Below the pieces are notes generated by a model. It was not told the origin of the DNA, did not search any database, and saw only the letters and a program-made list of their open reading frames with translations. Source: a virus. From it: 64,000 nt of DNA. The stretch covers positions 221,305 through 285,304 of the IMG/VR virus record IMGVR_UViG_3300043409_000928. One strand, given 5' to 3'. A program made the translations under genes and the position numbers. Below are positions 15,947-22,423 of this stretch, in pieces. Numbering within the stretch: the stretch's first letter is position 1; each line of letters starts with the position of its first letter.

Positions 15947-16276
15947 TTAACGACCCAGTCCCGAACGGTATGCTTCATTTTCTCTGCGGCGTTGTTCTTC
16001 ATAGTATCGCTGACGAGTACCACGAGCACAGGCATCACGTTCACTTGAGCTGTAAAAGCGGTTGCATTGTTCGTTAACAATGACCACTTGTTCTTGCCTG
16101 ATTACACGAACTGGCGTTGCATCCTGCACTATTACTGTTCTAGGTTGAGCAAGTGCTGAACCAACGATTAGGCCAGTGGCACCACCGATCAACATGCCAG
16201 TACCGTAGCGACTGGCACACCCTGTTGTTAAAAGTGTCAATGCAACGATTGGGATTAAAATAAGCTTTTTCATCAT
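15947..16276 (-). CDS. Small glycine-zipper lipoprotein
   Basis: 110 residues from the first of two tandem ATGs. A signal peptide ends in the lipobox LTTGC, so the protein should be lipid-anchored in the envelope. GTGMLIGGATGLIVGSAL is a glycine-zipper segment. The C-terminus is Arg/Glu-rich with two Cys. AGGAG lies 3-6 nt before the ATGs; longer frames lack a signal peptide. It may act in the outer membrane during infection or exclusion. This is inference from topology. Confidence 0.7.
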   Translation of the reverse strand: MMKKLILIPIVALTLLTTGCASRYGTGMLIGGATGLIVGSALAQPRTVIVQDATPVRVIRQEQVVIVNEQCNRFYSSSERDACARGTRQRYYEEQRRRENEAYRSGLGR

Positions 16277-16295
16277 GTGCTCCTTTGCACTATAT

Positions 16296-16694
16296 TTACC
16301 TACGCATTTTACTAATTGCTTCAGCTTCTTCGCTACTAAAAATTGGGACTGCATTACTCTTGTGCATGGTTCCAATTCCCAGTATCTTAGTTCCAGTATA
16401 ACACTGAACGGGCTTTGTTGCAACCGGACCTAGTATTGTATCAGACCTGCTGGGCCTGCGCGGCCCTGTATCCCGTATATGTGGTCGAGTAACAACAGGC
16501 CCATTAAAAGACTTGGTAGTGGTCTTAATTTTACCATCAGAAAATGGTTTAAACTTGGTCCAAGACTCTTTGGTCTGTTCCCATTGTTCTTCAAGTTCGC
16601 GGGCCTTACGAGCATGTTCGGCACTGGCAAACTTGCGCTTGGTTTTCTTTTTGCCTGTAGTACTAAGCCACGGGCCTTCTAGATGCATGGTCAT
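16296..16694 (-). CDS. Hypothetical basic protein
   Basis: 132 residues, strongly basic N-terminal third (GKKKTKRKFASAEHARKARE), Trp-containing helix and a low-complexity middle. The ATG is 5 nt after a TATAAT box with no ribosome site, implying a leaderless mRNA. The family is not recognised. Confidence 0.6.
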   Translation of the reverse strand: MTMHLEGPWLSTTGKKKTKRKFASAEHARKARELEEQWEQTKESWTKFKPFSDGKIKTTTKSFNGPVVTRPHIRDTGPRRPSRSDTILGPVATKPVQCYTGTKILGIGTMHKSNAVPIFSSEEAEAISKMRR

Positions 16695-16699
16695 GCTTT

Positions 16700-16728
16700 A
16701 TTATAGCACCATGCAACAGCTTTGTCAA
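16700..16728 (-). promoter_or_regulatory. Sigma70-type promoter, leaderless transcript (16694 gene)
   Basis: Minus strand TTGACA, 17-nt spacer, TATAAT, 5 nt before ATG. The rest of 16729-16864 holds two small stems (GGACC/GGTCC and AACGC/GCGTT) but no gene. Confidence 0.83.
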
Positions 16729-16864
16729 CGGATTAAATGCAGTATGCAATAGTCAAAAGAAAATGCTCACTTTCGTAAAAATCGGGCACGACTCCTATTC
16801 TACGGACCAGCAGCCGGTCCACACTTATGATAACGCAAAGCGTTCCTAAGGTAGTGTGTTCTTA

Positions 16865-17065
16865 TTAAGCCTGTTGCCTTGTTGCGTCAGTTGTATTAAT
16901 CCAAGCCATGAAAAGTGATTCCATATCTGCTTTGTCACCAGCCTGCCAGTTTTTTGATGCAACTTCAAATTCTTCAGCAAATTTGCTAACAACCCATTCG
17001 TCAAAATTTTGTTTGCCGTCTTGCAGTTGCCAAATAGTTCCTTCTTGATCTGTCCATGTAGTCAT
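16865..17065 (-). CDS. Small acidic protein, tandem paralogue A
   Basis: 66 residues, MTTWTDQEGTIWQLQDGKQN start, very similar to the neighbouring 85-residue protein over its whole length. Unknown family. Its leader repeats that of paralogue B almost base for base, so gene and control region were duplicated together. Confidence 0.65.
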   Translation of the reverse strand: MTTWTDQEGTIWQLQDGKQNFDEWVVSKFAEEFEVASKNWQAGDKADMESLFMAWINTTDATRQQA

Positions 17066-17118
17066 AATATTTAATTCCTTAAATTAAGTAGGGAATTTTC
17101 TACTCCCATTAATTTTAT
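17066..17118 (-). repeat. Duplicated leader, copy A
   Basis: This leader and the one at 17401-17455 share a nearly identical sequence: AAATAAA-type late-like box, GTAGAAAATTCCCTACTTAAT core and GGAATTAA before ATG. The downstream 3' flank GGTAGTGTGTTCTTATTAAG is also repeated (near 16850 and 17131). Confidence 0.75.
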
Positions 17119-17142
17119 TTATCTTACGGTAGTGTGTTCTTA

Positions 17143-17400
17143 TTAAGCCCGGCCGCCTGCTGCCACTCGTGCCGCTGCCGCTTCTGCTTCGTTGCGAGCA
17201 ATTCTTGTTTGATTTACCGCGTCGGTGGTGTTGGCCCAAGCAGAAAAAAGTGATTCCATATCTGTTTTGTCGCCAGCATTCCATTTGGTTGATGCAACAG
17301 TAAACTCGTCAGCAAATTTGCTAACAACCCATTCGTCAAAATTTTGTTTACCTTCTTGCAGTTCCCAGACTGAACCTTCTGCGTCTGTCCATGTAGTCAT
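17143..17400 (-). CDS. Small acidic protein, tandem paralogue B
   Basis: 85 residues, aligned with paralogue A through NTTDA, then a private Ala/Arg-rich tail (ARNEAEAAAARVAAGGRA). Unknown function. Both copies keep QNFDEWVVSKFA and GDK-DMESLF, so both look functional. Confidence 0.65.
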   Translation of the reverse strand: MTTWTDAEGSVWELQEGKQNFDEWVVSKFADEFTVASTKWNAGDKTDMESLFSAWANTTDAVNQTRIARNEAEAAAARVAAGGRA

Positions 17401-17455
17401 GTGTTTAATTCCTTATATTAAGTAGGGAATTTTCTATCCCATCAACTTTATTTAT
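17401..17455 (-). repeat. Duplicated leader, copy B
   Basis: Partner of 17066-17118. On the minus strand it carries CATAAATAAAG, closer to the T4 late box TATAAATA than other motifs here, then the shared GAAAATTCCCTACTTAAT. Confidence 0.7.
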
Positions 17456-17456
17456 G

Positions 17457-17543
17457 TTAGACCGGGCTATAAGGGTTTCTTGGACGGTCTGTGCCGTCAT
17501 CTTCCGGATAAACCGGGTATTGGTTTTCGTTTTCTGGTTCCAT
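17457..17543 (-). CDS. Mini-protein, 28 residues
   Basis: 28 codons (MEPENENQYPVYPEDDG then TDRPRNPYSPV), Pro- and acid-rich. It starts 2 nt after the stop of the membrane mini-protein in a tightly packed operon. Unknown; supported only by context. Confidence 0.35.
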   Translation of the reverse strand: MEPENENQYPVYPEDDGTDRPRNPYSPV

Positions 17544-17545
17544 GA

Positions 17546-17680
17546 TTATTTCACAATAGGCAGTTTTACAGCTACCTGTGCAATAGAGTCATATAGCCAT
17601 GATACATATATGCAATTAGATATTGATAACACGGCCACAAAAAAGGTTATTGCAAATAACCAAAATAGATATCTTGTCAT
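17546..17680 (-). CDS. Single-span membrane mini-protein, 44 residues
   Basis: MTRYLFWLFAITFFVAVLSI begins an N-terminal transmembrane helix, followed by a short outer segment. An AGGAG site lies about 10 nt upstream and the ATG overlaps the stop of the upstream 67-residue gene (ATGA), which supports real coupling. Confidence 0.55.
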   Translation of the reverse strand: MTRYLFWLFAITFFVAVLSISNCIYVSWLYDSIAQVAVKLPIVK

Positions 17681-17880
17681 ATTGATTTTTCTCCTGTTAG
17701 ACCCGGACGAGAAAACCAAAGTTTAAACCATTCTTCTGTGCCCGGACGAATGTTATGTTTTTTCATATATTCGCCCTTCTCTGTTCCACCATGCGTTAGT
17801 GGACTGGCACTTTCAGCAGGTACAGTACTGTCAATCCCAGCAAGCTTTTTCAAACGCTCTAGATCAACTATATCTTGCAT
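17677..17880 (-). CDS. Hypothetical protein with LKKLAGI motif
   Basis: 67 residues. MQDIVDLERLKKLAGI shares the (R/K)KLAG(I/L) helix with the next gene upstream (RIRKLAGL), a motif repeated in putative virion proteins. The C-terminus has EEWFKLWFSRPGL. Possibly scaffold- or head-associated. Confidence 0.5.
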   Translation of the reverse strand: MQDIVDLERLKKLAGIDSTVPAESASPLTHGGTEKGEYMKKHNIRPGTEEWFKLWFSRPGLTGEKSI

Positions 17881-17884
17881 ATTC

Positions 17885-18283
17885 TTATTCTTCCTCGCCG
17901 CCTTCAGCGTATTCTCTTAGATCTTCAATTAGGCCTTCAATGGACTTGCTCATACGGTCAACGTAACCATAACCACCCAGGCTGGTTTTAATGTGTGCAA
18001 ATGTGTAAGCTTCCATTGAGCGATACTCGTTGGGCAAATGGTGTTTCACCAGTGATTCAACACTTTCCAATGCCACACCCATTTCCTGTAACAGTTGCTC
18101 CAGATCATTGGCCAGTTCAGTGGCTTCTTCATTTGACATGCCAGTGCTGAGCTGTTCTTCAACTTGGGTGCCTGTTGCGGTGGAACTGTTGGCCAGGCCT
18201 GCCAATTTGCGAATGCGGCTAACATCATATGACTGATCAATGTTAATACTGCCCATTCCTTCTACTATCTGCTTCTTATCCAT
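17885..18283 (-). CDS. Helical protein with capsid-leader-like N-terminus
   Basis: 132 residues. MDKKQIVE/GMG ends in I-V-E before G, like the proposed cargo leaders. It continues with VSRIRKLAGLAN and long acidic helices. The ATG at 18283 has GGAAAG upstream; longer frames lie in the preceding gene. It overlaps the 162-residue gene by 8 nt. A head-internal or scaffold protein is plausible. Confidence 0.55.
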   Translation of the reverse strand: MDKKQIVEGMGSINIDQSYDVSRIRKLAGLANSSTATGTQVEEQLSTGMSNEEATELANDLEQLLQEMGVALESVESLVKHHLPNEYRSMEAYTFAHIKTSLGGYGYVDRMSKSIEGLIEDLREYAEGGEEE

Positions 18284-18764
18284 GTTGCTTTCCTTTGTGA
18301 GATTTGGTACGTTTGGCTGTCTTTTTACCATGTCTTCTGACTTTCTTTGGATGTGCTCTACCAAACCGTACCTTAATTATTTTTCCAGTGTCCGAATCCC
18401 TAATGTACAAGTAGAATTTTTTGCTACCTTTGTAATGATAGGGCTTTCCTAACACAACTTCTTTACCTTGATATTCAGCTTCTTTAATTTGTTCTTGCCC
18501 ATCTACAGGTGCGGCAGTTGGGAAAAACACCGCCAACTGCTTTCGCATTGTATCGGTTTGAACATCTACAGTAAGACTTGCACTCCATCTTGGATCTTTG
18601 GCTTCTTGTGAATTTCTAGCAATATACCCACTGGATTCATCTAGCATTTCAACTACTAAATCCTGCCCGTTGGCTTCGATTACTCTACCATATGTTTTAA
18701 CACCTGGTGCAATGAGTTCGATTACATCGCCTACAGTTGGGGAATCTAACTCCCAGATCTTCAT
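18276..18764 (-). CDS. Putative head-associated protein with basic C-terminus
   Basis: 162 residues. An N-terminal beta-barrel-like part (GDVIELIAPGVKTYGRVIEANG, here described as 5-26) is joined through IKE/A (95/96) to a C-terminal domain GKEVVLGKPYHYKGSKKFYLYI. That domain resembles a C-terminal unit of marine T4-like phage structural proteins, and it ends in a very basic tail (KKVRRHGKKTAKRTKSHKGK). GGAGG lies 6 nt before the ATG, inside a hairpin that also contains a late-type motif. Confidence 0.6.
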   Translation of the reverse strand: MKIWELDSPTVGDVIELIAPGVKTYGRVIEANGQDLVVEMLDESSGYIARNSQEAKDPRWSASLTVDVQTDTMRKQLAVFFPTAAPVDGQEQIKEAEYQGKEVVLGKPYHYKGSKKFYLYIRDSDTGKIIKVRFGRAHPKKVRRHGKKTAKRTKSHKGKQHG

Positions 18765-18765
18765 A

Positions 18766-18797
18766 AAAAACCTCCACAGTATTTAGCAGAGGCTTTT
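18766..18797 (-). promoter_or_regulatory. Terminator-like hairpin enclosing late motif and Shine-Dalgarno
   Basis: Stem 18766-18774 with 18789-18797 (9 bp including one G-U), 14-nt loop, then T6 directly before the ATG at 18764. GCTAAATA (18780-18787) is in the loop. The 3' arm contains GGAGG at perfect spacing. Read-through RNA should terminate or hide the ribosome site, while RNA started in the loop lacks the 5' arm. Confidence 0.6.
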
Positions 18798-18816
18798 GGT
18801 TATTGATATGAATATA

Positions 18817-18930
18817 TCAAGCCATAGTAATAGCAATGAACGCCAACATAAACATCAGTACAGCACCCACAATAGGTAGCACAACATGTATGTGTTTGAC
18901 CACTGACTCTACTGGATCAGGCTGGTGCAT
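18817..18930 (-). CDS. Membrane mini-protein, 37 residues
   Basis: MHQPDPVESVVKHIHVVLPI leads into one hydrophobic helix (VGAVLMFMLAFIAITMA). It overlaps the upstream 41-residue gene by 14 nt in another frame. Unknown function. Size and topology recall small phage inner-membrane proteins. Confidence 0.5.
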   Translation of the reverse strand: MHQPDPVESVVKHIHVVLPIVGAVLMFMLAFIAITMA

Positions 18931-19042
18931 TGTACACAGCCTTGGCTTCTTCTACTCGGCCTTGACGAGCAAGACTTGCGGCCGCACGGGCTTGACCAAA
19001 TGCTTGTAAAAATGACCAGATTGCGTTGGTAAATGTTTTCAT
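18917..19042 (-). CDS. Small amphipathic protein, 41 residues
   Basis: MKTFTNAIWSFLQAFGQARA then a helix (ARQGRVEEAKAVYNAPA). AAGGAAACG precedes the ATG, which overlaps the stop of the DUF3563-like gene (ATGA). A different frame at 18909-19100 is a shadow. Confidence 0.5.
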   Translation of the reverse strand: MKTFTNAIWSFLQAFGQARAAASLARQGRVEEAKAVYNAPA

Positions 19043-19200
19043 TGATACGTTTCCTTTTGATAGTTAAATTGTCGGATGTAGTTTTCCAACTGTGCGGCAT
19101 CGGTAATGCCTTTGTCTGCTAGATAAGCGTCTAGGCGGCTTTGGTAGTTAGAGCTGGGAAACATTTCTGCTAACCTTTCTAACATTCTTTCTAATAACAT
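19039..19200 (-). CDS. DUF3563-like small protein
   Basis: 53 residues. A Met/Leu/Glu-rich N-terminal helix is followed by SRLDAYLADKGITDAAQLEN, resembling the short DUF3563 family found mainly in Burkholderiales. AAGGACAC precedes the start. It heads a three-gene overlapping mini-operon (19200 to 18817). The match is weak but the lineage fits other host-like genes here. Confidence 0.5.
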   Translation of the reverse strand: MLLERMLERLAEMFPSSNYQSRLDAYLADKGITDAAQLENYIRQFNYQKETYQ

Positions 19201-19276
19201 TGTGTGTCCTTATAAGTGAGAAACGGCATCAGCTTTTGGCCGACACCGTTATAAAATTAAATTTTAGACGAGCTTC

Positions 19277-19504
19277 TTACTCGGCTGTTTTTTTAGTTGT
19301 TTTAGCCACGGTGTCGTATCCTGGAAGCTTGAATGCTTCTAGGCTTTTGTAAGCTTCTGTGGCCTGTGTTTTAACAGTCTCAGCAAAGCGAGTGTTGACA
19401 TCGGTAATAGTTTTTGTAAATTCAACTGATGCGGCTGTTAACTGCGTAGCGAATTCTTGTGTCAACTTGGCGTTGGCTTGAAATGATTTGTATAAATCGA
19501 ACAT
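19277..19504 (-). CDS. Phasin-like small protein
   Basis: 75 residues, one long amphipathic helix (FATQLTAASVEFTKTITDVN) ending in KTTKKTAE. Composition, size and the Lys/Thr-rich tail recall phasins, which coat polyhydroxyalkanoate granules in betaproteobacteria. A phage phasin could bind granules or the membrane, but any helical coat protein would look similar. It has AGGAAA upstream, a 5'-UTR hairpin (AAACGC/GCGTTT at 19566-19582) and its own promoter. Confidence 0.45.
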   Translation of the reverse strand: MFDLYKSFQANAKLTQEFATQLTAASVEFTKTITDVNTRFAETVKTQATEAYKSLEAFKLPGYDTVAKTTKKTAE

Positions 19505-19587
19505 TTTGTTTTCCTTTAATAAGCAAATGTTTAGTAGCCTCTAATGAGCACTACCTACTAAGTAGAAACGCTATCAGCGTTTGTACT

Positions 19588-19618
19588 AGTATAACATATA
19601 TATGTTGCGGTGCAACAT
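19588..19618 (-). promoter_or_regulatory. Promoter with operator-like dyad for phasin-like gene
   Basis: TATACT (19588-19593) with TTGCAC about 16 nt upstream. A perfect 7-bp inverted repeat ATGTTGC-GGT-GCAACAT (19602-19618) covers the -35 box, a position typical of a repressor site. Confidence 0.45.
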
Positions 19619-19652
19619 CATTGTAGCCCGTTTTAAAGGATTTTACGGGATT

Positions 19653-20666
19653 TTAGTGACCATTCACTAATTTTGCAAATAGACCACTGGCCAGGTTCTT
19701 GCCTTTGCTTTCACACTGAATATCAAAGCGGTCAGCAAATGTGGCGGCCCAATCGTTCACTGCTGAGTTCCAGTAAAAGTCTGAGTGTGCTCTGAGCTTT
19801 TGTTTCTTATAACCCTGAGCCAATAAATTGGCCATGTCCGGCATAGTGTCTGAGTCATGCCCAACCAAATAATCTTCCCTACTCACACTATAATGCATGG
19901 CAGGTCGGACACCACGCCAGCTATCAATCACACGTGACACTCTATCGTTGGTGGGCTGAATGTATTCACCTGTACGAATCCAGTGATGGTGTATGTCAAG
20001 CACCAGGGCACAATGCTTGGCCAGCTCAAGGCTTGAGTCAATGCCCCAGGCATTTTCATCGTTTTCAATGGTGATGCAGTTGCGGGCTTCTGGCGACAAT
20101 CGTTCAAGGGCTGATACAATGCCGGCAGGTCCTTGCTTGCCTGAGATGTGTACATTGATCTTAAAGTCCTGGAACGACTTTCCGTATCCCATCCAGCGAA
20201 CCAAGTCTGCATGATATTCAAACTCCAAAATACTACGCTCAACAATGCCAGGATTCTCACTGGCCAATACACAAAACTGACCTGGGTGAAAACTTAGACG
20301 CACGTCTAATCTACGTGCGGCTTCACCTACAGGAGCAAAGATTCTAGCACAATGATCCTGCACGTCTGTTTGCTTCCAAAAAGGAATCCATTCTTCGTGT
20401 GTGTAGCCCTGTAACATTTCACTACCCAGGCGCACCATGCGTCTATGTTCAGGCAAAGTGGCCACACGTTCAACTAACAGCAGAGCCGCTCTAGCATTGT
20501 GGTTCATGATGTCCCACTGACGTTGTTCAGCTTCACTTTTGTGTTCACGTAGCCAGCGCATGGTGGTGCTACGTCCGTTTAAGTCTCGATCCACAGCACT
20601 GACTTTCATGCCAGCCACTTCACTAGGATCATTGATCCACTTACAACAAAAACCCACACGACCCAT
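19653..20666 (-). CDS. uvsE: UV-damage endonuclease (UvdE/UvsE)
   Basis: 337 residues, a TIM-barrel DNA-repair enzyme that nicks 5' to UV photoproducts and starts light-independent repair. MGRVGFCCKW opening, RLSFHPGQFCVLASENPGI, EYHADLVRWMGY, NVHISGK and ITIENDE are family hallmarks with the metal-binding His/Glu residues. Length is normal and the gene is intact. AAGGAGAA precedes the ATG. A dedicated early promoter suggests repair of phage DNA on entry. Confidence 0.92.
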   Translation of the reverse strand: MGRVGFCCKWINDPSEVAGMKVSAVDRDLNGRSTTMRWLREHKSEAEQRQWDIMNHNARAALLLVERVATLPEHRRMVRLGSEMLQGYTHEEWIPFWKQTDVQDHCARIFAPVGEAARRLDVRLSFHPGQFCVLASENPGIVERSILEFEYHADLVRWMGYGKSFQDFKINVHISGKQGPAGIVSALERLSPEARNCITIENDENAWGIDSSLELAKHCALVLDIHHHWIRTGEYIQPTNDRVSRVIDSWRGVRPAMHYSVSREDYLVGHDSDTMPDMANLLAQGYKKQKLRAHSDFYWNSAVNDWAATFADRFDIQCESKGKNLASGLFAKLVNGH

Positions 20667-20688
20667 ACATTCTCCTTATGTGTATGTT

Positions 20689-20717
20689 ATTGTAAATGAA
20701 AACAGCGGTTATGTCAA
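20689..20717 (-). promoter_or_regulatory. Sigma70-type early promoter for uvsE
   Basis: Minus strand TTGACA, 17-nt spacer, TACAAT, 22 nt before the ATG. Confidence 0.78.
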
Positions 20718-20805
20718 CTGCTGTGTATAGTGCCACGAAGCAGGGACGAAATGAAAATAGTCAAACAGCAAACGTCAAATAGCTAATATCAAACATGGGT
20801 CTTTT

Positions 20806-20852
20806 GTTTAGGCATCACATCAAACATCAAAGTATTTTTTTGATGCCTAAAC
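20806..20852. other. Long perfect inverted repeat in intergenic region
   Basis: 12-bp perfect arms GTTTAGGCATCA / TGATGCCTAAAC, 23-nt AT-rich loop, with a few further pairs outside. It lies in the 281-nt gap between uvsE and the 191-residue gene, which has no supported gene. It could be a terminator stem, an operator or a small RNA. Confidence 0.5.
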
Positions 20853-20947
20853 AAGACAATTTGGAATTAGTTGTTCAAACTAAGCCATAGGTTCATCAAT
20901 TAAGATGATGTATTTTCATTCCCCACCCTGGACTAAGTGTGGCAGTC

Positions 20948-21523
20948 TTAGTCTAGCCCAAGTTCAGAAAGCACAAGTGCAATCTGTTCGGGTACTTCAA
21001 ACTCTGTACGGACATTGATACTGACCATCTCGTCCTTGATCTTGCGTCGACGTCGACGAATCGTTTCAAGACTGCGCTTGGCTTCATCCAGCAGTTCCTG
21101 TGTGGCAACATTCACTGTTACTTCATATGTGCGACCATAGATACTGCGCTCACTGTCTTTGGATTCTCGGCGAGATGCAATTTCTTGTGTGAGTGAATCC
21201 ATGACAGGACGAACTTCAAGTTCGGTAATAGTTTTGACACGACTCTCTGCACTGGCCAACATTGCTTCTTCTGCAAGGTAGTCAGTGATGCCAATTTCGG
21301 CATTTTTCTTGGCAACCATGGCACGAATGAAACGGTTTGCTTCAAGCAAGCGGCCCACCCGCTGGTTGTTTTCACGGACCAGTTGTAATTGGCTGTTCAA
21401 CTTTGCCTCAATGTCAGTATCAAAAAGACTGATGCTTAATGCAGACTTTTCTGTGCCTAGACGCTTGATTTCGTCGATGATTGTTTGCTGGACCACACTG
21501 GCCTTGCGTAGATTAATCTTCAT
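20948..21523 (-). CDS. Conserved coiled-coil phage protein
   Basis: 191 residues, helical with charged heptads, containing ANRFIRAMVAKKNAEIGI and a basic patch (ETIRRRRRKIKDEM). No domain is recognised. It has its own consensus promoter and an AAGGACAA ribosome site. The stop lies inside a short stem GACTAAG/CTTAGTC. Confidence 0.55.
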   Translation of the reverse strand: MKINLRKASVVQQTIIDEIKRLGTEKSALSISLFDTDIEAKLNSQLQLVRENNQRVGRLLEANRFIRAMVAKKNAEIGITDYLAEEAMLASAESRVKTITELEVRPVMDSLTQEIASRRESKDSERSIYGRTYEVTVNVATQELLDEAKRSLETIRRRRRKIKDEMVSINVRTEFEVPEQIALVLSELGLD

Positions 21524-21561
21524 TTGTTTGTCCTTTAAGTTGTAATTTGCTCTATGTGATA

Positions 21562-21590
21562 ATTATATAGGTATTACACTGTGGTGTCAA
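21562..21590 (-). promoter_or_regulatory. Sigma70-type early promoter for 21523 gene
   Basis: Minus strand TTGACA, 17-nt spacer, TATAAT, overlapping the 3' end of the thioesterase-like gene. Confidence 0.8.
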
Positions 21591-22032
21591 TGTCTTTTGG
21601 ACATCTTGGCAAAGTAAATTTGCCGTAGCTTTTCATAATAAGAAGTCCATTGGTATCATTGGCTCGAATGGTACCATTTAATTCAATACAGTCATGAAGA
21701 ACAGTGGGAATCACCTGTGCAAACAGCCACCTGTCAATTCGTGCCGCTCGAACAAACTCGTTGTTCAACTGCAAGGTGTACGAATTATTACCGCCTGACA
21801 AGTCCCATATTGCGGCAGACATTGCATAATCCATATAGGTCATAAGTGCTCCGCCGTGTGTGACATTCATCACATTACGATGGCCCTTATGAGCATACCA
21901 GGCAAAATCACTTACACCGTGATCAGGAGAGAACCGATACCAAGCATGTAGTGTATGTGTGGCAAAGTCGTCCCAATGCTTGCTTCTAAGATTATAATTG
22001 AGTAATCTTAGGCCTGCCTGCGTGTATTTCAT
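21574..22032 (-). CDS. Hotdog-fold thioesterase, PaaI-like
   Basis: 152 residues. NVTHGGALMTYMDYAMSAAI is the PaaI/YbgC-type hotdog helix and catalytic segment, followed by LNNEFVRAARIDRWLFAQV. Such enzymes hydrolyse acyl-CoA thioesters in the cytoplasm. It abuts the upstream gene with no gap. As an auxiliary metabolic gene its substrate is unknown. Confidence 0.75.
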   Translation of the reverse strand: MKYTQAGLRLLNYNLRSKHWDDFATHTLHAWYRFSPDHGVSDFAWYAHKGHRNVMNVTHGGALMTYMDYAMSAAIWDLSGGNNSYTLQLNNEFVRAARIDRWLFAQVIPTVLHDCIELNGTIRANDTNGLLIMKSYGKFTLPRCPKDIDTTV

Positions 22033-22413
22033 TTAACCCTTCAGAATATTTCTGAAATAGGCCACAGCGGCTTCTTCAACCTGTTCGGGTGTGGCATCGT
22101 CAGGTACATCCAACTCTACATCGTCTGTGCTGGCTTCAACTTCCCAATTGAGTCCATCAGGCAGGACCTGATCAATTTCATAGCTGATCAAATCGCCTGC
22201 GGCTGATCCTTGCTCACTGTTGACAATATCAGTACCAAGTTGGAACATATAACAAATTTTTCCTTTGTCGTTCATGTGTTCTAGTACATCATCACTAATG
22301 ACAATGTCACCAATTTCATCTTCAATGATTTCGGTAATGTCTTCAAATTCAGTTTCGGTAAGTTCTCTGTCTACACAGATTCTTACATAGTGTTTAGGTT
22401 CAAGCGTTTCCAT
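22033..22413 (-). CDS. Acidic hypothetical protein
   Basis: 126 residues, very acidic (DITEIIEDEIGDIVISDDV and DDVELDVPDDATPEQVEEAA). No family recognised. The ATG at 22413 has GGATGG upstream; a longer TTG frame is less likely. It sits between the nitroreductase and thioesterase genes in one operon. Confidence 0.5.
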   Translation of the reverse strand: METLEPKHYVRICVDRELTETEFEDITEIIEDEIGDIVISDDVLEHMNDKGKICYMFQLGTDIVNSEQGSAAGDLISYEIDQVLPDGLNWEVEASTDDVELDVPDDATPEQVEEAAVAYFRNILKG

Positions 22414-22423
22414 AATTCCATCC

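Noticed and set aside
15824-16048. 74-residue plus-strand frame
   Set aside because: It runs through a terminator hairpin and opposite the lipoprotein gene, with no ribosome site.
16840-16860. CCTAAGGTAG, like the 23S rRNA I-CeuI site
   Set aside because: Only about ten bases match and no rRNA context exists; chance similarity.
17457-17726. 90-residue plus-strand frame at 17454-17726
   Set aside because: The minus strand has two tightly coupled mini-genes with ribosome site and ATGA overlap; the plus frame has no support.
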